Positions 40,137-47,998 of a stretch of DNA of 64,000 bases are shown in pieces. The DNA is taken from the NCBI RefSeq assembly GCF_021026335.1, contig NZ_JAJNCY010000001.1, forward strand, positions 248,001 through 312,000. Reading direction: 5' to 3'. A program made the translations under genes and the position numbers. The notes under the pieces are model-generated. The model ran no database searches, was not told the origin of the DNA, and worked only from the letters and a program-made list of their open reading frames with translations. The DNA comes from Rhizobium sp. C1. GTDB taxonomy: Bacteria; Pseudomonadota; Alphaproteobacteria; Rhizobiales; Rhizobiaceae. How positions within the stretch are numbered: the stretch's first letter is position 1; the number at the start of each line of letters is the position of its first letter.

Positions 40137-41705
40137 ATGAGTGACTACTCTGAAACAGACAAGAAGCAGGATCTCGCGATCCTGCATTCCATGGGCTATG
40201 CCCAGGAACTGGAACGGCGGATGAGTTCGTTTTCGAACTTCGCCATTTCCTTCTCCATCATCTGCATTCTTTCGGGCGGCATCAATTCGCTCGCGCAGGC
40301 GACGGCCGGCGCGGGTGGTGCCGCCATCGGTATCGGCTGGCCGCTGGGCTGCGTGATTTCGGGCGTCTTCGCGCTCGCCATGGCGCAGATTTCCTCGGCC
40401 TATCCGACGGCCGGCGGGCTCTATCACTGGGGTTCGATCCTCGGCAACCGCTTCACCGGCTGGGTGACGGCCTGGTTCAACCTGCTTGGCCTTGTGACCG
40501 TTCTCGGCGCCATCAATGCCGGCACCTGGGGCTTCTTCTCGGGTTCGATCGGTCCGTGGCTCGGCATCAATGTTGATGCAACGACCTCCGCCGGCTTTGC
40601 CAACCAGATCATCTTCGTGGCGCTGATCACCGCGCTTCAGGCGCTGATCAACCATTTCGGCATCAAGCTGACCGCCAAACTCACCGACATGTCGGGCTAT
40701 CTCATCTTCGTGACCGCGATCGCCCTGACGCTCGTGTGCTTCTTTGGTGCGGCGCATTGGGATTTCAGCCGTCTTTGGACCTTCACCAACTATTCCGGCC
40801 AGCCCGACGCTTCTGCCGTATGGCCGAAGAGCGACAGCATCTGGTACATTTTCGCGCTCGGCCTGCTGCTGCCGATCTACACGATCACCGGCTATGACGC
40901 CTCGGCGCATACCTCGGAAGAGACCGTCAAGGCTGCCGAATCCGTGCCGCGCGGCATGATCTCTTCGGTCTGGTGGTCGGCCTTCTTCGGCTACATCATG
41001 CTCATCGCCTTCCTGCTTGCTATCCCGAACATGGATGATGCTGCCAAGCAGGGTTGGAACGTGTTCTTCTGGACGATGGACAGCGTGGCCAATCCGGTCG
41101 TGAAGAACATTCTCTACGTCGCGATCTTCATCTCGCAGTTCCTGTGCGGTCTTGCGACGGTGACCTCGGTGTCGCGCATGATCTTCGCCTTCTCGCGTGA
41201 CGGCGGTCTGCCGTTGTCGAAGACGCTGGCCAGCGTCAGCCGCAAGTTCCGTACGCCGTCCACGGCCATCTGGGTAGGCAGCACCTTGTCCGTTCTCTTC
41301 GTCTGGGGTGCCTCGCTGATCGAGATTGCCGGTTCGACCGCCTACACGATCGTCGTCTCGTGCACCGTCATCTTCCTGTTCCTCTCCTTCGCTATCCCGA
41401 TCGCGCTCGGCATCTTTGCCATCGGCACAAGCAAGTGGCCGCAGATGGGACCGTGGAACATGGGGGCAGGGCTCTACAAGCTGGTGGCGGTTCTTGCCGT
41501 GATCGCGATGGTCGTGATCTTCGTCATCGGCGTTCAGCCGCCAAACCAGTACGCCGCCTATATCACGGTTGGCTTCCTGATCCTGACGGGCATCGTGTGG
41601 CTGGTGTTCGAAAACAAGCGCTTCAAGGGCCCGCCGATCGGCGAGGAAGTCGCGAAGCGTCAGGCGGAAATTGCAGCCGCCGAACATGCCGTAGGCGAGG
41701 CCTAA
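40137..41705 (+). CDS. APC-family amino acid/amine permease
   Basis: 522 residues from ATG after GGGGA. About 12 membrane helices; the APC start MGYAQELERRMSSFSNFAIS, FSIICILSGGINSLA and the GYDASAHTSEET motif typical of the GABA/choline/ethanolamine permease branch (as in EutP/EatA, Uga4-like). Imports an amine or amino acid. Second gene of the catabolic operon. Confidence 0.87.
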   Translation: MSDYSETDKKQDLAILHSMGYAQELERRMSSFSNFAISFSIICILSGGINSLAQATAGAGGAAIGIGWPLGCVISGVFALAMAQISSAYPTAGGLYHWGSILGNRFTGWVTAWFNLLGLVTVLGAINAGTWGFFSGSIGPWLGINVDATTSAGFANQIIFVALITALQALINHFGIKLTAKLTDMSGYLIFVTAIALTLVCFFGAAHWDFSRLWTFTNYSGQPDASAVWPKSDSIWYIFALGLLLPIYTITGYDASAHTSEETVKAAESVPRGMISSVWWSAFFGYIMLIAFLLAIPNMDDAAKQGWNVFFWTMDSVANPVVKNILYVAIFISQFLCGLATVTSVSRMIFAFSRDGGLPLSKTLASVSRKFRTPSTAIWVGSTLSVLFVWGASLIEIAGSTAYTIVVSCTVIFLFLSFAIPIALGIFAIGTSKWPQMGPWNMGAGLYKLVAVLAVIAMVVIFVIGVQPPNQYAAYITVGFLILTGIVWLVFENKRFKGPPIGEEVAKRQAEIAAAEHAVGEA

Positions 41706-41726
41706 GCGCGCTCTGCCAGCTATATT

Positions 41727-41752
41727 GGCTCCGGCTGCTCACGGCCGGAGCC
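41727..41752 (+). terminator. Hairpin between permease and synthetase genes
   Basis: GGCTCCGGC pairs with GCCGGAGCC, nine bases and an eight-base loop, in the 111-base gap. There is no good T tract, so it may only attenuate or stabilise the message. Confidence 0.45.
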
Positions 41753-41816
41753 CCTTCAAACCAATAAAGACAACGAGGCCGTCCAAGCGGCCAATAGGGA
41801 ACAGGGACAGCTTCTG

Positions 41817-43184
41817 ATGAGCGCCAGATACGATTTCGAGACCTTGAAGACGGACGTTGCTGAGGGCCGGATTGATACGGTTCTGGCCGTACAGGTCGAC
41901 ATGCAGGGACGGCTCATGGGTAAGCGCTTCCACGCGCAATATTTCATCGACAGTGCCTGGCATGAGACGCATAGCTGCAACTATCTGCTGGCGACCGATA
42001 TCGAGATGGAGACGGTTCCGGGCTACAAGGCCACGAGCTGGGAGGCCGGCTACGGCGACTACACGATGAAGCCGGACCTTTCGACGCTTCGGCGCATTCC
42101 CTGGCTCGAAGGCACGGCCATGGTCATCTGCGACGTGCTCGATCATCATACGCATGAAGAGGTTCCCCATTCGCCGCGCGCGATCCTGAAGAAACAGGTC
42201 AAGCGGCTCGAGGCCATGGGTCTCAAGGCCTATATGGCCACCGAACTCGAATTCTTCCTCTTCGACCAGACCTATGACGACGCGCGCGAGAGCGGCTATC
42301 GCGACCTGCGTCTCTGCTCGGGCTATAACGAGGACTATCACATCTTCCAGACCTCCAAGGAAGAAGACGTGATGCGCGCCATCCGCAACGGGCTCTACGG
42401 CGCCGGCATCACGGTCGAGAATTCCAAGGGCGAGGCCTCCGCCGGGCAGGAAGAGATCAACGTCAAGTATGACGAGGCGGTCGTCACCGCCGACCAGCAT
42501 TCGATCGTCAAGAATGGCGCCAAGGAAATCGCCTGGGCGCGCGGCAAGGCGATCACCTTCCTGGCCAAGTGGAGTAACGCCGCTGCCGGCAGTTCGTCCC
42601 ATATCCACCAGTCGCTCTGGTCGCTCGACGGCAAACCGATGTTCTACGATCCGAACGGCCGCTACGGCATGTCGAAGATGATGGAGCATTATGTGGCGGG
42701 CCTGCTCGCACATGCCGAGGAAGTGACCTATTTCCTCGCGCCCTATATCAACTCCTACAAGCGCTTCGTCGCCGGCACGTTCGCGCCGACCAAGGCGATC
42801 TGGTCGAAGGACAACCGCACCGCCGGCTATCGCCTTTGCGGCGAGGGCTTGAAGTCCATCCGCATCGAATGCCGTGTCGGTGGCTCCGACCTCAACCCAT
42901 ATCTCGCCCTCGCAGCCCTTCTGGCTGCCGGGATCGACGGCATCGAAAAGCAGATGCCGCTCGAAGATCCCTTCACCGGCGATGCTTACAAGGCCGGCGA
43001 AATCCGCGAGGTGCCGAAGACGCTGCGTGCCGCGACGGATGCACTCAACAAGTCTGAGCTTCTGCGTTCCGCTTTCGGCAATGGCGTGGTCGATCACTAT
43101 GTCCGTGCGGCGGAGTGGGAACAGGAAGAATACGACCGCAAGATCACGGATTGGGAAGTGGCGCGCGGGTTCGAAAGGGCGTAA
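41817..43184 (+). CDS. Glutamine synthetase-like gamma-glutamyl ligase (GlnT/PuuA type)
   Basis: 455 residues with the GS fold: an N-terminal beta-grasp (about 1-110), then the catalytic ATELEFFLF metal site, NSKGEASAGQEEINVKY, the SSSHIHQSLW nucleotide/His loop, and KRFVAGTFAPTKAIW, RIECRVGGSDLNPYLALAA. The NRTAGYR and IECR positions match GS-like ligases of amines (PuuA, GlnA4) better than true GlnA. It would join glutamate to an amine with ATP. Directly followed by dehydrogenases. Confidence 0.85.
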   Translation: MSARYDFETLKTDVAEGRIDTVLAVQVDMQGRLMGKRFHAQYFIDSAWHETHSCNYLLATDIEMETVPGYKATSWEAGYGDYTMKPDLSTLRRIPWLEGTAMVICDVLDHHTHEEVPHSPRAILKKQVKRLEAMGLKAYMATELEFFLFDQTYDDARESGYRDLRLCSGYNEDYHIFQTSKEEDVMRAIRNGLYGAGITVENSKGEASAGQEEINVKYDEAVVTADQHSIVKNGAKEIAWARGKAITFLAKWSNAAAGSSSHIHQSLWSLDGKPMFYDPNGRYGMSKMMEHYVAGLLAHAEEVTYFLAPYINSYKRFVAGTFAPTKAIWSKDNRTAGYRLCGEGLKSIRIECRVGGSDLNPYLALAALLAAGIDGIEKQMPLEDPFTGDAYKAGEIREVPKTLRAATDALNKSELLRSAFGNGVVDHYVRAAEWEQEEYDRKITDWEVARGFERA

Positions 43185-43331
43185 ACCGGCCTCAAATTTT
43201 GCTTCGATGGTGTGGACGGCTTCACTCGAGGCCGGTCGACTGAACGTCGGAGCGATCGGTCTCAAGAGAGGAATTCCGATCCCGCCACCGGCGGGATGGA
43301 TATTTTGGAAAACAAGATCAGGAAAAAGATC

Positions 43332-44714
43332 ATGACGATGATCCGATGCATTTCGCCGGTTGACGGTTCGGTCTATGCCGAACGTCCGGCGATGAGTTAC
43401 GACGATGCGGCTGCAGCGGTTGCGCGTGCCCGCAAGGCGCAGAAGTCCTGGGCGAAGCGTCCGCTGGAAGAGCGCGTGCAGCTGGTTTTGAAAGGTGTTG
43501 CGCGGCTCAACGAGATGGCCGATGTCGTGGTTGAGGAGCTGGCCTGGCAGATGGGCCGTCCGGTGCGCTATGGCGGCGAGTTCAAGGGCTTCAACGAGCG
43601 CTCCAATTATGTCGCGACGATTGCCGCCGATGCGCTGGCGCCACTGAAGGTCGAAAGCTCGGACAAGTTCGAACGCTATATCGAGCGCGAGCCGCATGGC
43701 GTCGTCTTCGTCATCGCGCCGTGGAACTATCCCTACATGACCGCGCTCAACACGATTGCGCCGGCGCTGATGGCGGGCAACACCGTCGTGCTCAAGCATG
43801 CATCGCAGACGCTGCTGGTCGGCGAGCGCTTCGTGCAGGCCTTCAACCAGGCGGGCGTGCCTGAAGACGTGTTCATGAACGTCTTCCTCGACCATGACAC
43901 GACGACGAAGCTGATTGCGGCCGGCTCGTTCAACTTCATCAACTTCACCGGCTCCGTCGAAGGCGGGCGCAATATCGAGCGCGCCGCTGCCGGCACGTTC
44001 ACCGGCACGGGTCTTGAGCTCGGCGGCAAGGATCCGGGCTATGTCATGGAAGACGCCGATCTCGATGCGGCCGTCGACACGCTGATGGATGGCGCGACCT
44101 ACAATTCCGGCCAGTGCTGCTGCGGCATCGAGCGCATCTATGTGAACGAAAATCTCTATGACGAATTCGTCGAGAAGTCGGTCGCCTGGGTGTCCAACTA
44201 CAAGCTCGGCAACCCGCTCGACAAGGAAACGACGCTCGGCCCGATGGCGCACAAGCGCTTTGCCGCGACCGTGCGCGAACAGATCGCTCAGGCCGTTTCG
44301 AAGGGGGCGAAGGCATTGGTCGATCCCAAGCTCTTCCCGGCGGACGATGGTGGCGCCTATATCGCCCCGCAGATCCTCGTCGATGTCGATCATTCGATGG
44401 AAATCATGCGCGAGGAGACCTTCGGTCCGGCTGTCGGCATCATGAAGGTCAAGAACGACGCCGAAGCGCTCGAACTGATGAACGATTGCAAATACGGTCT
44501 CACCGTGTCGCTGTGGACCAAGGATGCGGAGCGCGCCGCCCGTCTCGGTCGCGATCTGGAGACCGGCACGGTGTTCATGAACCGCGCCGACTATGTCGAT
44601 CCGGGCCTCTGCTGGACCGGCTGCAAGGACACGGGCCGCGGCGGCTCGCTCTCCATCATCGGCTTCCACAACCTGACCCGTCCGAAATCCTATCACCTCA
44701 AGAAGGCACTCTAA
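43332..44714 (+). CDS. Aldehyde dehydrogenase
   Basis: 460 residues from ATG with AGGA before it; an earlier ATG at 43296 is possible. NAD-binding FVIAPWNYPYMTALNTIAPALMAGN region (residues about 126-150), TGSVEGGRNI, Glu229 in LELGGK, and the catalytic region GQCCCG around Cys263. Oxidises an aldehyde to the acid; here probably a gamma-glutamyl-amino-aldehyde made by the following alcohol dehydrogenase. A hairpin ATCCCGCC/GGCGGGAT lies before the gene. Confidence 0.9.
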   Translation: MTMIRCISPVDGSVYAERPAMSYDDAAAAVARARKAQKSWAKRPLEERVQLVLKGVARLNEMADVVVEELAWQMGRPVRYGGEFKGFNERSNYVATIAADALAPLKVESSDKFERYIEREPHGVVFVIAPWNYPYMTALNTIAPALMAGNTVVLKHASQTLLVGERFVQAFNQAGVPEDVFMNVFLDHDTTTKLIAAGSFNFINFTGSVEGGRNIERAAAGTFTGTGLELGGKDPGYVMEDADLDAAVDTLMDGATYNSGQCCCGIERIYVNENLYDEFVEKSVAWVSNYKLGNPLDKETTLGPMAHKRFAATVREQIAQAVSKGAKALVDPKLFPADDGGAYIAPQILVDVDHSMEIMREETFGPAVGIMKVKNDAEALELMNDCKYGLTVSLWTKDAERAARLGRDLETGTVFMNRADYVDPGLCWTGCKDTGRGGSLSIIGFHNLTRPKSYHLKKAL

Positions 44715-44715
44715 G

Positions 44716-45861
44716 ATGTCGATTACTGCAAACTGGAGCTACCCGACCCTCGTCAAGATGGGGGCAGGGCGCATCAAGGAACTCGCCGATCACTGCAAGT
44801 CGCTTGGCATGAAGAAGCCGCTTCTGGTCACTGACCGTGGTCTCTCGACCATGCCGATCACGAAGCAGGCGCTCGACATTCTGGAAGCCGGCGGCCTTGG
44901 CCGAGCGATCTTCGCCGATGTTGATCCGAACCCGAACGAGAAGAACCTCGAAGCCGGCGTGAAGGCTTTCAAGGATGGCGGTCATGACGGCGTCGTCGCG
45001 TTTGGCGGTGGCTCGGGCCTCGACCTCGGCAAGTGCGTGGCTTTCATGGCCGGCCAGACCCGCCCGGTCTGGGATTTCGAGGATATCGGCGACTGGTGGA
45101 CCCGCGCTTCCGTTGAGGGCATTGCGCCGATCGTGGCCGTGCCGACGACGGCCGGCACCGGCTCGGAAGTCGGCCGCGCTTCGGTCATCACCAATTCGGT
45201 GACGGAAACGAAGAAGATCATCTTCCATCCGAAGTTCCTGCCCGGCGTGACGATCTGCGATCCGGAACTGACCGTCGGCATGCCGAAGCACATCACCGCC
45301 GGCACGGGCATGGATGCGTTTGCGCATTGCCTGGAAGCCTATTCCTCGCCCTTCTACCATCCGATGAGCCAGGGCATTGCGCTCGAAGGCATGCGGCTGG
45401 TGAAGGAATACCTGCCGCGCGCCTATGCCGACGGAACGGATATCGAAGCTCGCACCCACATGATGTCGGCGGCCGCCATGGGCGCGGTGGCCTTCCAGAA
45501 GGGCCTCGGCGCGATCCATTCGCTTTCGCACCCGGTCGGCGCGATCTACCATACGCATCACGGCACCACGAATGCCGTCGTCATGCCGCCGGTCCTGCGC
45601 TTCAACCGGCCCGCGATTGAGGACCGGATTGCCGCGGCTGCGGCCTATCTCGGCATCGCCGGTGGCTTCAACGGCTTCTACGATTTCGTTCTGGGCCTGC
45701 GCGAGACGCTTGGCATTCCCGACAAGCTCGCAGCGCTCGGCGTGAAGACGGATCGCATCGACGAAATGTCGGTCATGGCTGTTGCCGACCCGTCGACGGG
45801 CGGCAATCCGGTCGAACTGACGGTCGAGGCTGCGAAGACGCTCTTCCTCGAATCGATCTGA
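44716..45861 (+). CDS. Iron-containing (group III) alcohol dehydrogenase
   Basis: 381 residues. NAD site GGGSGLDLGK (about residue 95), PTTAGTGSEVGRASVIT, and metal ligands in the DPELTVGMPKHITAGTGMDA, AFAHCLEAYSSPFYHP and HSLSHPVGAIYHTHHGTTNA segments (Asp and three His). It starts one base after the ALDH stop. Predicted to turn an alcohol, likely a gamma-glutamyl amino alcohol, into the aldehyde for its partner. Confidence 0.92.
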   Translation: MSITANWSYPTLVKMGAGRIKELADHCKSLGMKKPLLVTDRGLSTMPITKQALDILEAGGLGRAIFADVDPNPNEKNLEAGVKAFKDGGHDGVVAFGGGSGLDLGKCVAFMAGQTRPVWDFEDIGDWWTRASVEGIAPIVAVPTTAGTGSEVGRASVITNSVTETKKIIFHPKFLPGVTICDPELTVGMPKHITAGTGMDAFAHCLEAYSSPFYHPMSQGIALEGMRLVKEYLPRAYADGTDIEARTHMMSAAAMGAVAFQKGLGAIHSLSHPVGAIYHTHHGTTNAVVMPPVLRFNRPAIEDRIAAAAAYLGIAGGFNGFYDFVLGLRETLGIPDKLAALGVKTDRIDEMSVMAVADPSTGGNPVELTVEAAKTLFLESI

Positions 45862-45886
45862 TCGCTGCTCATTCCAGCGCCTCATG

Positions 45887-45914
45887 ACGCCCGTGCTCAC
45901 GCGCGGGCGTTTTT
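45887..45914 (+). terminator. Intrinsic terminator of catabolic operon
   Basis: ACGCCCG pairs with CGGGCGT, followed by TTTT, 26 bases after the alcohol dehydrogenase stop. It ends the operon that starts at 39275. Confidence 0.7.
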
Positions 45915-46175
45915 CGTTGTGGATGGCTGAACTTGCGTGCCGCATCCGCGATGTCGCTCAAGCTTTGCGTAAGCCAGTCCGCACAAACTTTCCCCACTGA
46001 GTTCAGATTCGCATGTTTTGTTGGCGTTCCGTTGGCGGATCGTTAATTGCTGCAATCAGCTTTAAGCCTCCGTTAACCATGATTTACGCATTGTGTACCT
46101 GTCGCGAAGCAGCGAACGACATGCATGGTCCTTCAAGCCGGATGGGGTTCCGGCGGGCCGATTAGGGGGTTTGGA
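45915..46175 (+). promoter_or_regulatory. Promoter region of orphan parA with CtrA-like half site
   Basis: The gap before the ParA gene holds TTAACCAT at 46073-46080, followed by GATTTAC so that a TTAA-N7-TTAC pattern is formed, close to the CtrA consensus TTAA-N7-TTAA. It sits 96 bases upstream of the start. No other gene is seen in this gap. Confidence 0.4.
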
Positions 46176-46892
46176 ATGCCAGTCATTTCACTTGCAAATA
46201 CAAAAGGCGGCGCAGGGAAGACGACGGCGGCTCTGCTGCTGGCGTCCGAATATGTCCGCCAGGGCTACCGCGTCGCCGTCCTCGACGCCGATCCTCAGAA
46301 GTGGATCACCAACTGGTACGAGACCGGTGGCCGGGATCCGAGCCTCACCGTGATCTCGGAAGTGACGGTTGCGTCGCTTCAGACGCATATCCGTGAAATG
46401 CGCGACCAGATCGATTTCTTCATCATTGATCTTCCCGGCCAGCGCGATCCATTGCTGGCAACGGCTCTCGGCCTTTCCGACCACGTTCTCATCCCGGTTC
46501 AGGGCTGTGCGATGGACGCCAAGGGCGCGGCGCAGGTCATCGAGCTTCTGACGCATATGAAGACCCAGGCGAAGATTTCCATCCCGCATTCTGTCGTGCT
46601 CACCCGTGTCAGTTCCATTGCAACGACCAGAGCGCTTTCGGCGATCAAGGATCTGCTCGTCTCGCGCGGCGTCAACGTTCTCGAAACGCCGATCTTCGAA
46701 CGGTCGGCCTTCCGCGACATTTTCGACCTCGGCACGATGCTGCACAACGCAGACCCCGCCCGCATCACCAATCTCGACAAGGCGCGTGAGAATGCCCGCG
46801 TGCTGGCTCTGGAGCTGAAGCGCCTGTTACCGGCCAAGCGCCGCGAACAGCCGATGGGTCTTGCCGCACGGCTTCGTGCGCGGGCGGCCTGA
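46176..46892 (+). CDS. Orphan ParA/MinD-family ATPase
   Basis: 238 residues from ATG with AGGGGG six bases ahead. Deviant Walker A KGGAGKTT (about residues 10-17), Walker A' VAVLDADPQ, and FFIIDLPGQRDPL in place of the B motif. No parB or parS is adjacent, so it may position another cargo or act like VirC1-type ParA proteins. The C-terminus is Arg-rich. Confidence 0.85.
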   Translation: MPVISLANTKGGAGKTTAALLLASEYVRQGYRVAVLDADPQKWITNWYETGGRDPSLTVISEVTVASLQTHIREMRDQIDFFIIDLPGQRDPLLATALGLSDHVLIPVQGCAMDAKGAAQVIELLTHMKTQAKISIPHSVVLTRVSSIATTRALSAIKDLLVSRGVNVLETPIFERSAFRDIFDLGTMLHNADPARITNLDKARENARVLALELKRLLPAKRREQPMGLAARLRARAA

Positions 46893-46944
46893 ACCGCGTA
46901 TCTCGACGCGGCCGGTGATCCTCCTGCCGCGTCTCTTGTACGCC

Positions 46945-47427
46945 TCAGCCTGAAGCCGGGTCACTTCCCTTGGCGACCTTCGTCAGCCAGGACTTGATCG
47001 TGGCGCGCGCCTCCGGCGGAACATCCGCCAGCATGACATCTTCCAAAGCATAGACCCGTTTCTTGGCTTCGATCAGCAATTGACCGCCATGGTCGGTGAG
47101 AGCCAGATGCTGAATACGCCCATGAACTTCATGGGCGCGTCTCTCGACTATTCCCGACTTCAGGAGATTGGCGACGATCACGCTCATCGTCTGCGGTGTC
47201 AGCAATGCCAGTCGCGCCAGATCGGCGTTGGAATGGCCGGGATAGGCATCGAGCATGGTCATGACCGAGAATTGCGGATGGGTGATCTGGAGATCGCCAA
47301 GCGCCTGGTCGACGCGTGTGCGATGCGCATTGGCGGCCTGTCGCAGCAGATATCCGAAATGTCCGTCTTCTCCGCGCTTGCCTTCTCCCGGTTCCGGGAG
47401 AGGTGGTGGCGTTGCTGTCTTGCTCAA
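46945..47427 (-). CDS. MarR-family regulator
   Basis: 160 residues from a TTG start (no in-frame ATG fits; the ribosome binding site is poor). MarR winged helix: LQITHPQFSVMTMLDAYPG, DLARLALLTPQTMSVIVANL, ERRAHEVHGRIQHLALTDHG. Divergent from the AhpD-like gene with a perfect palindrome between them, so it probably represses both. Confidence 0.85.
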   Translation of the reverse strand: MSKTATPPPLPEPGEGKRGEDGHFGYLLRQAANAHRTRVDQALGDLQITHPQFSVMTMLDAYPGHSNADLARLALLTPQTMSVIVANLLKSGIVERRAHEVHGRIQHLALTDHGGQLLIEAKKRVYALEDVMLADVPPEARATIKSWLTKVAKGSDPASG

Positions 47428-47429
47428 TG

Positions 47430-47460
47430 TAAGAACTCTGATATTTTGTTCGAGTTCTTA
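47430..47460. promoter_or_regulatory. MarR operator: 9-bp inverted repeat
   Basis: TAAGAACTC (47430-47438) and GAGTTCTTA (47452-47460) form a perfect inverted repeat in the 62-base divergent gap. It reaches to within three bases of the MarR start. Typical of MarR autoregulation. Confidence 0.7.
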
Positions 47461-47489
47461 TATTATCGCGTTCACGAAGGGATTGGAAG

Positions 47490-47972
47490 ATGCATTCAGA
47501 GGCGATGCCGCATGCGGGTGGATTGTCCTATGATGAGTTTGAGCGCATCGCGCCAGGTGCGCGAAACGCCCTGCTGGCGATGGGAAAGGCGGTGGACGAG
47601 TCCGGCCTGGAGAAGAGCCTGACGGAACTGGTCAAGCTTCGGGTCTCGCAGGTCAATGGTTGCGCGTTTTGTATCCAGCTCCACCTGAACGTCGCCCGGC
47701 GGCTGGATGTTGCGGCTCCAAAGCTGGATCTGATTGCGGCGTGGCGCGATGCCGGGGTCTATACGCCACGAGAGCTTGCGGCGCTCGGCTGGGCTGACGC
47801 GGTCACGAAGCTTGGGGAAGGCGAGGCGAGGGGACCGCTGCGTGCGGCGCTTGATCCGCATTTCTCGGAAGATGAAATCGTGCACCTGACGGTCGCGATT
47901 GCCAATATCAACGCATGGAACCGCATTGCGGCAACCTTGCATTTTCCGCCGCCCATCCCGCGCAGTGCTTGA
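47490..47972 (+). CDS. AhpD-like carboxymuconolactone decarboxylase family protein
   Basis: 160 residues with the CMD/AhpD core LVKLRVSQVNGCAFCIQLH: CxxC and a His four residues on, the redox triad of AhpD. It probably reduces peroxides or another oxidant through these cysteines. Partner of the divergent MarR gene. Confidence 0.85.
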   Translation: MHSEAMPHAGGLSYDEFERIAPGARNALLAMGKAVDESGLEKSLTELVKLRVSQVNGCAFCIQLHLNVARRLDVAAPKLDLIAAWRDAGVYTPRELAALGWADAVTKLGEGEARGPLRAALDPHFSEDEIVHLTVAIANINAWNRIAATLHFPPPIPRSA

Positions 47973-47998
47973 GTCTGCGCGGTCGGATGCTTGCTTCG

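Noticed and set aside
41739-44696. 985-codon open frame on the minus strand opposite the permease end, ligase and aldehyde dehydrogenase genes
   Set aside because: It lies antisense to clearly identified enzymes in the frame that GC-rich codon use keeps open. The product has no membrane, motif or domain pattern and is full of Arg/Gly/Asp runs.
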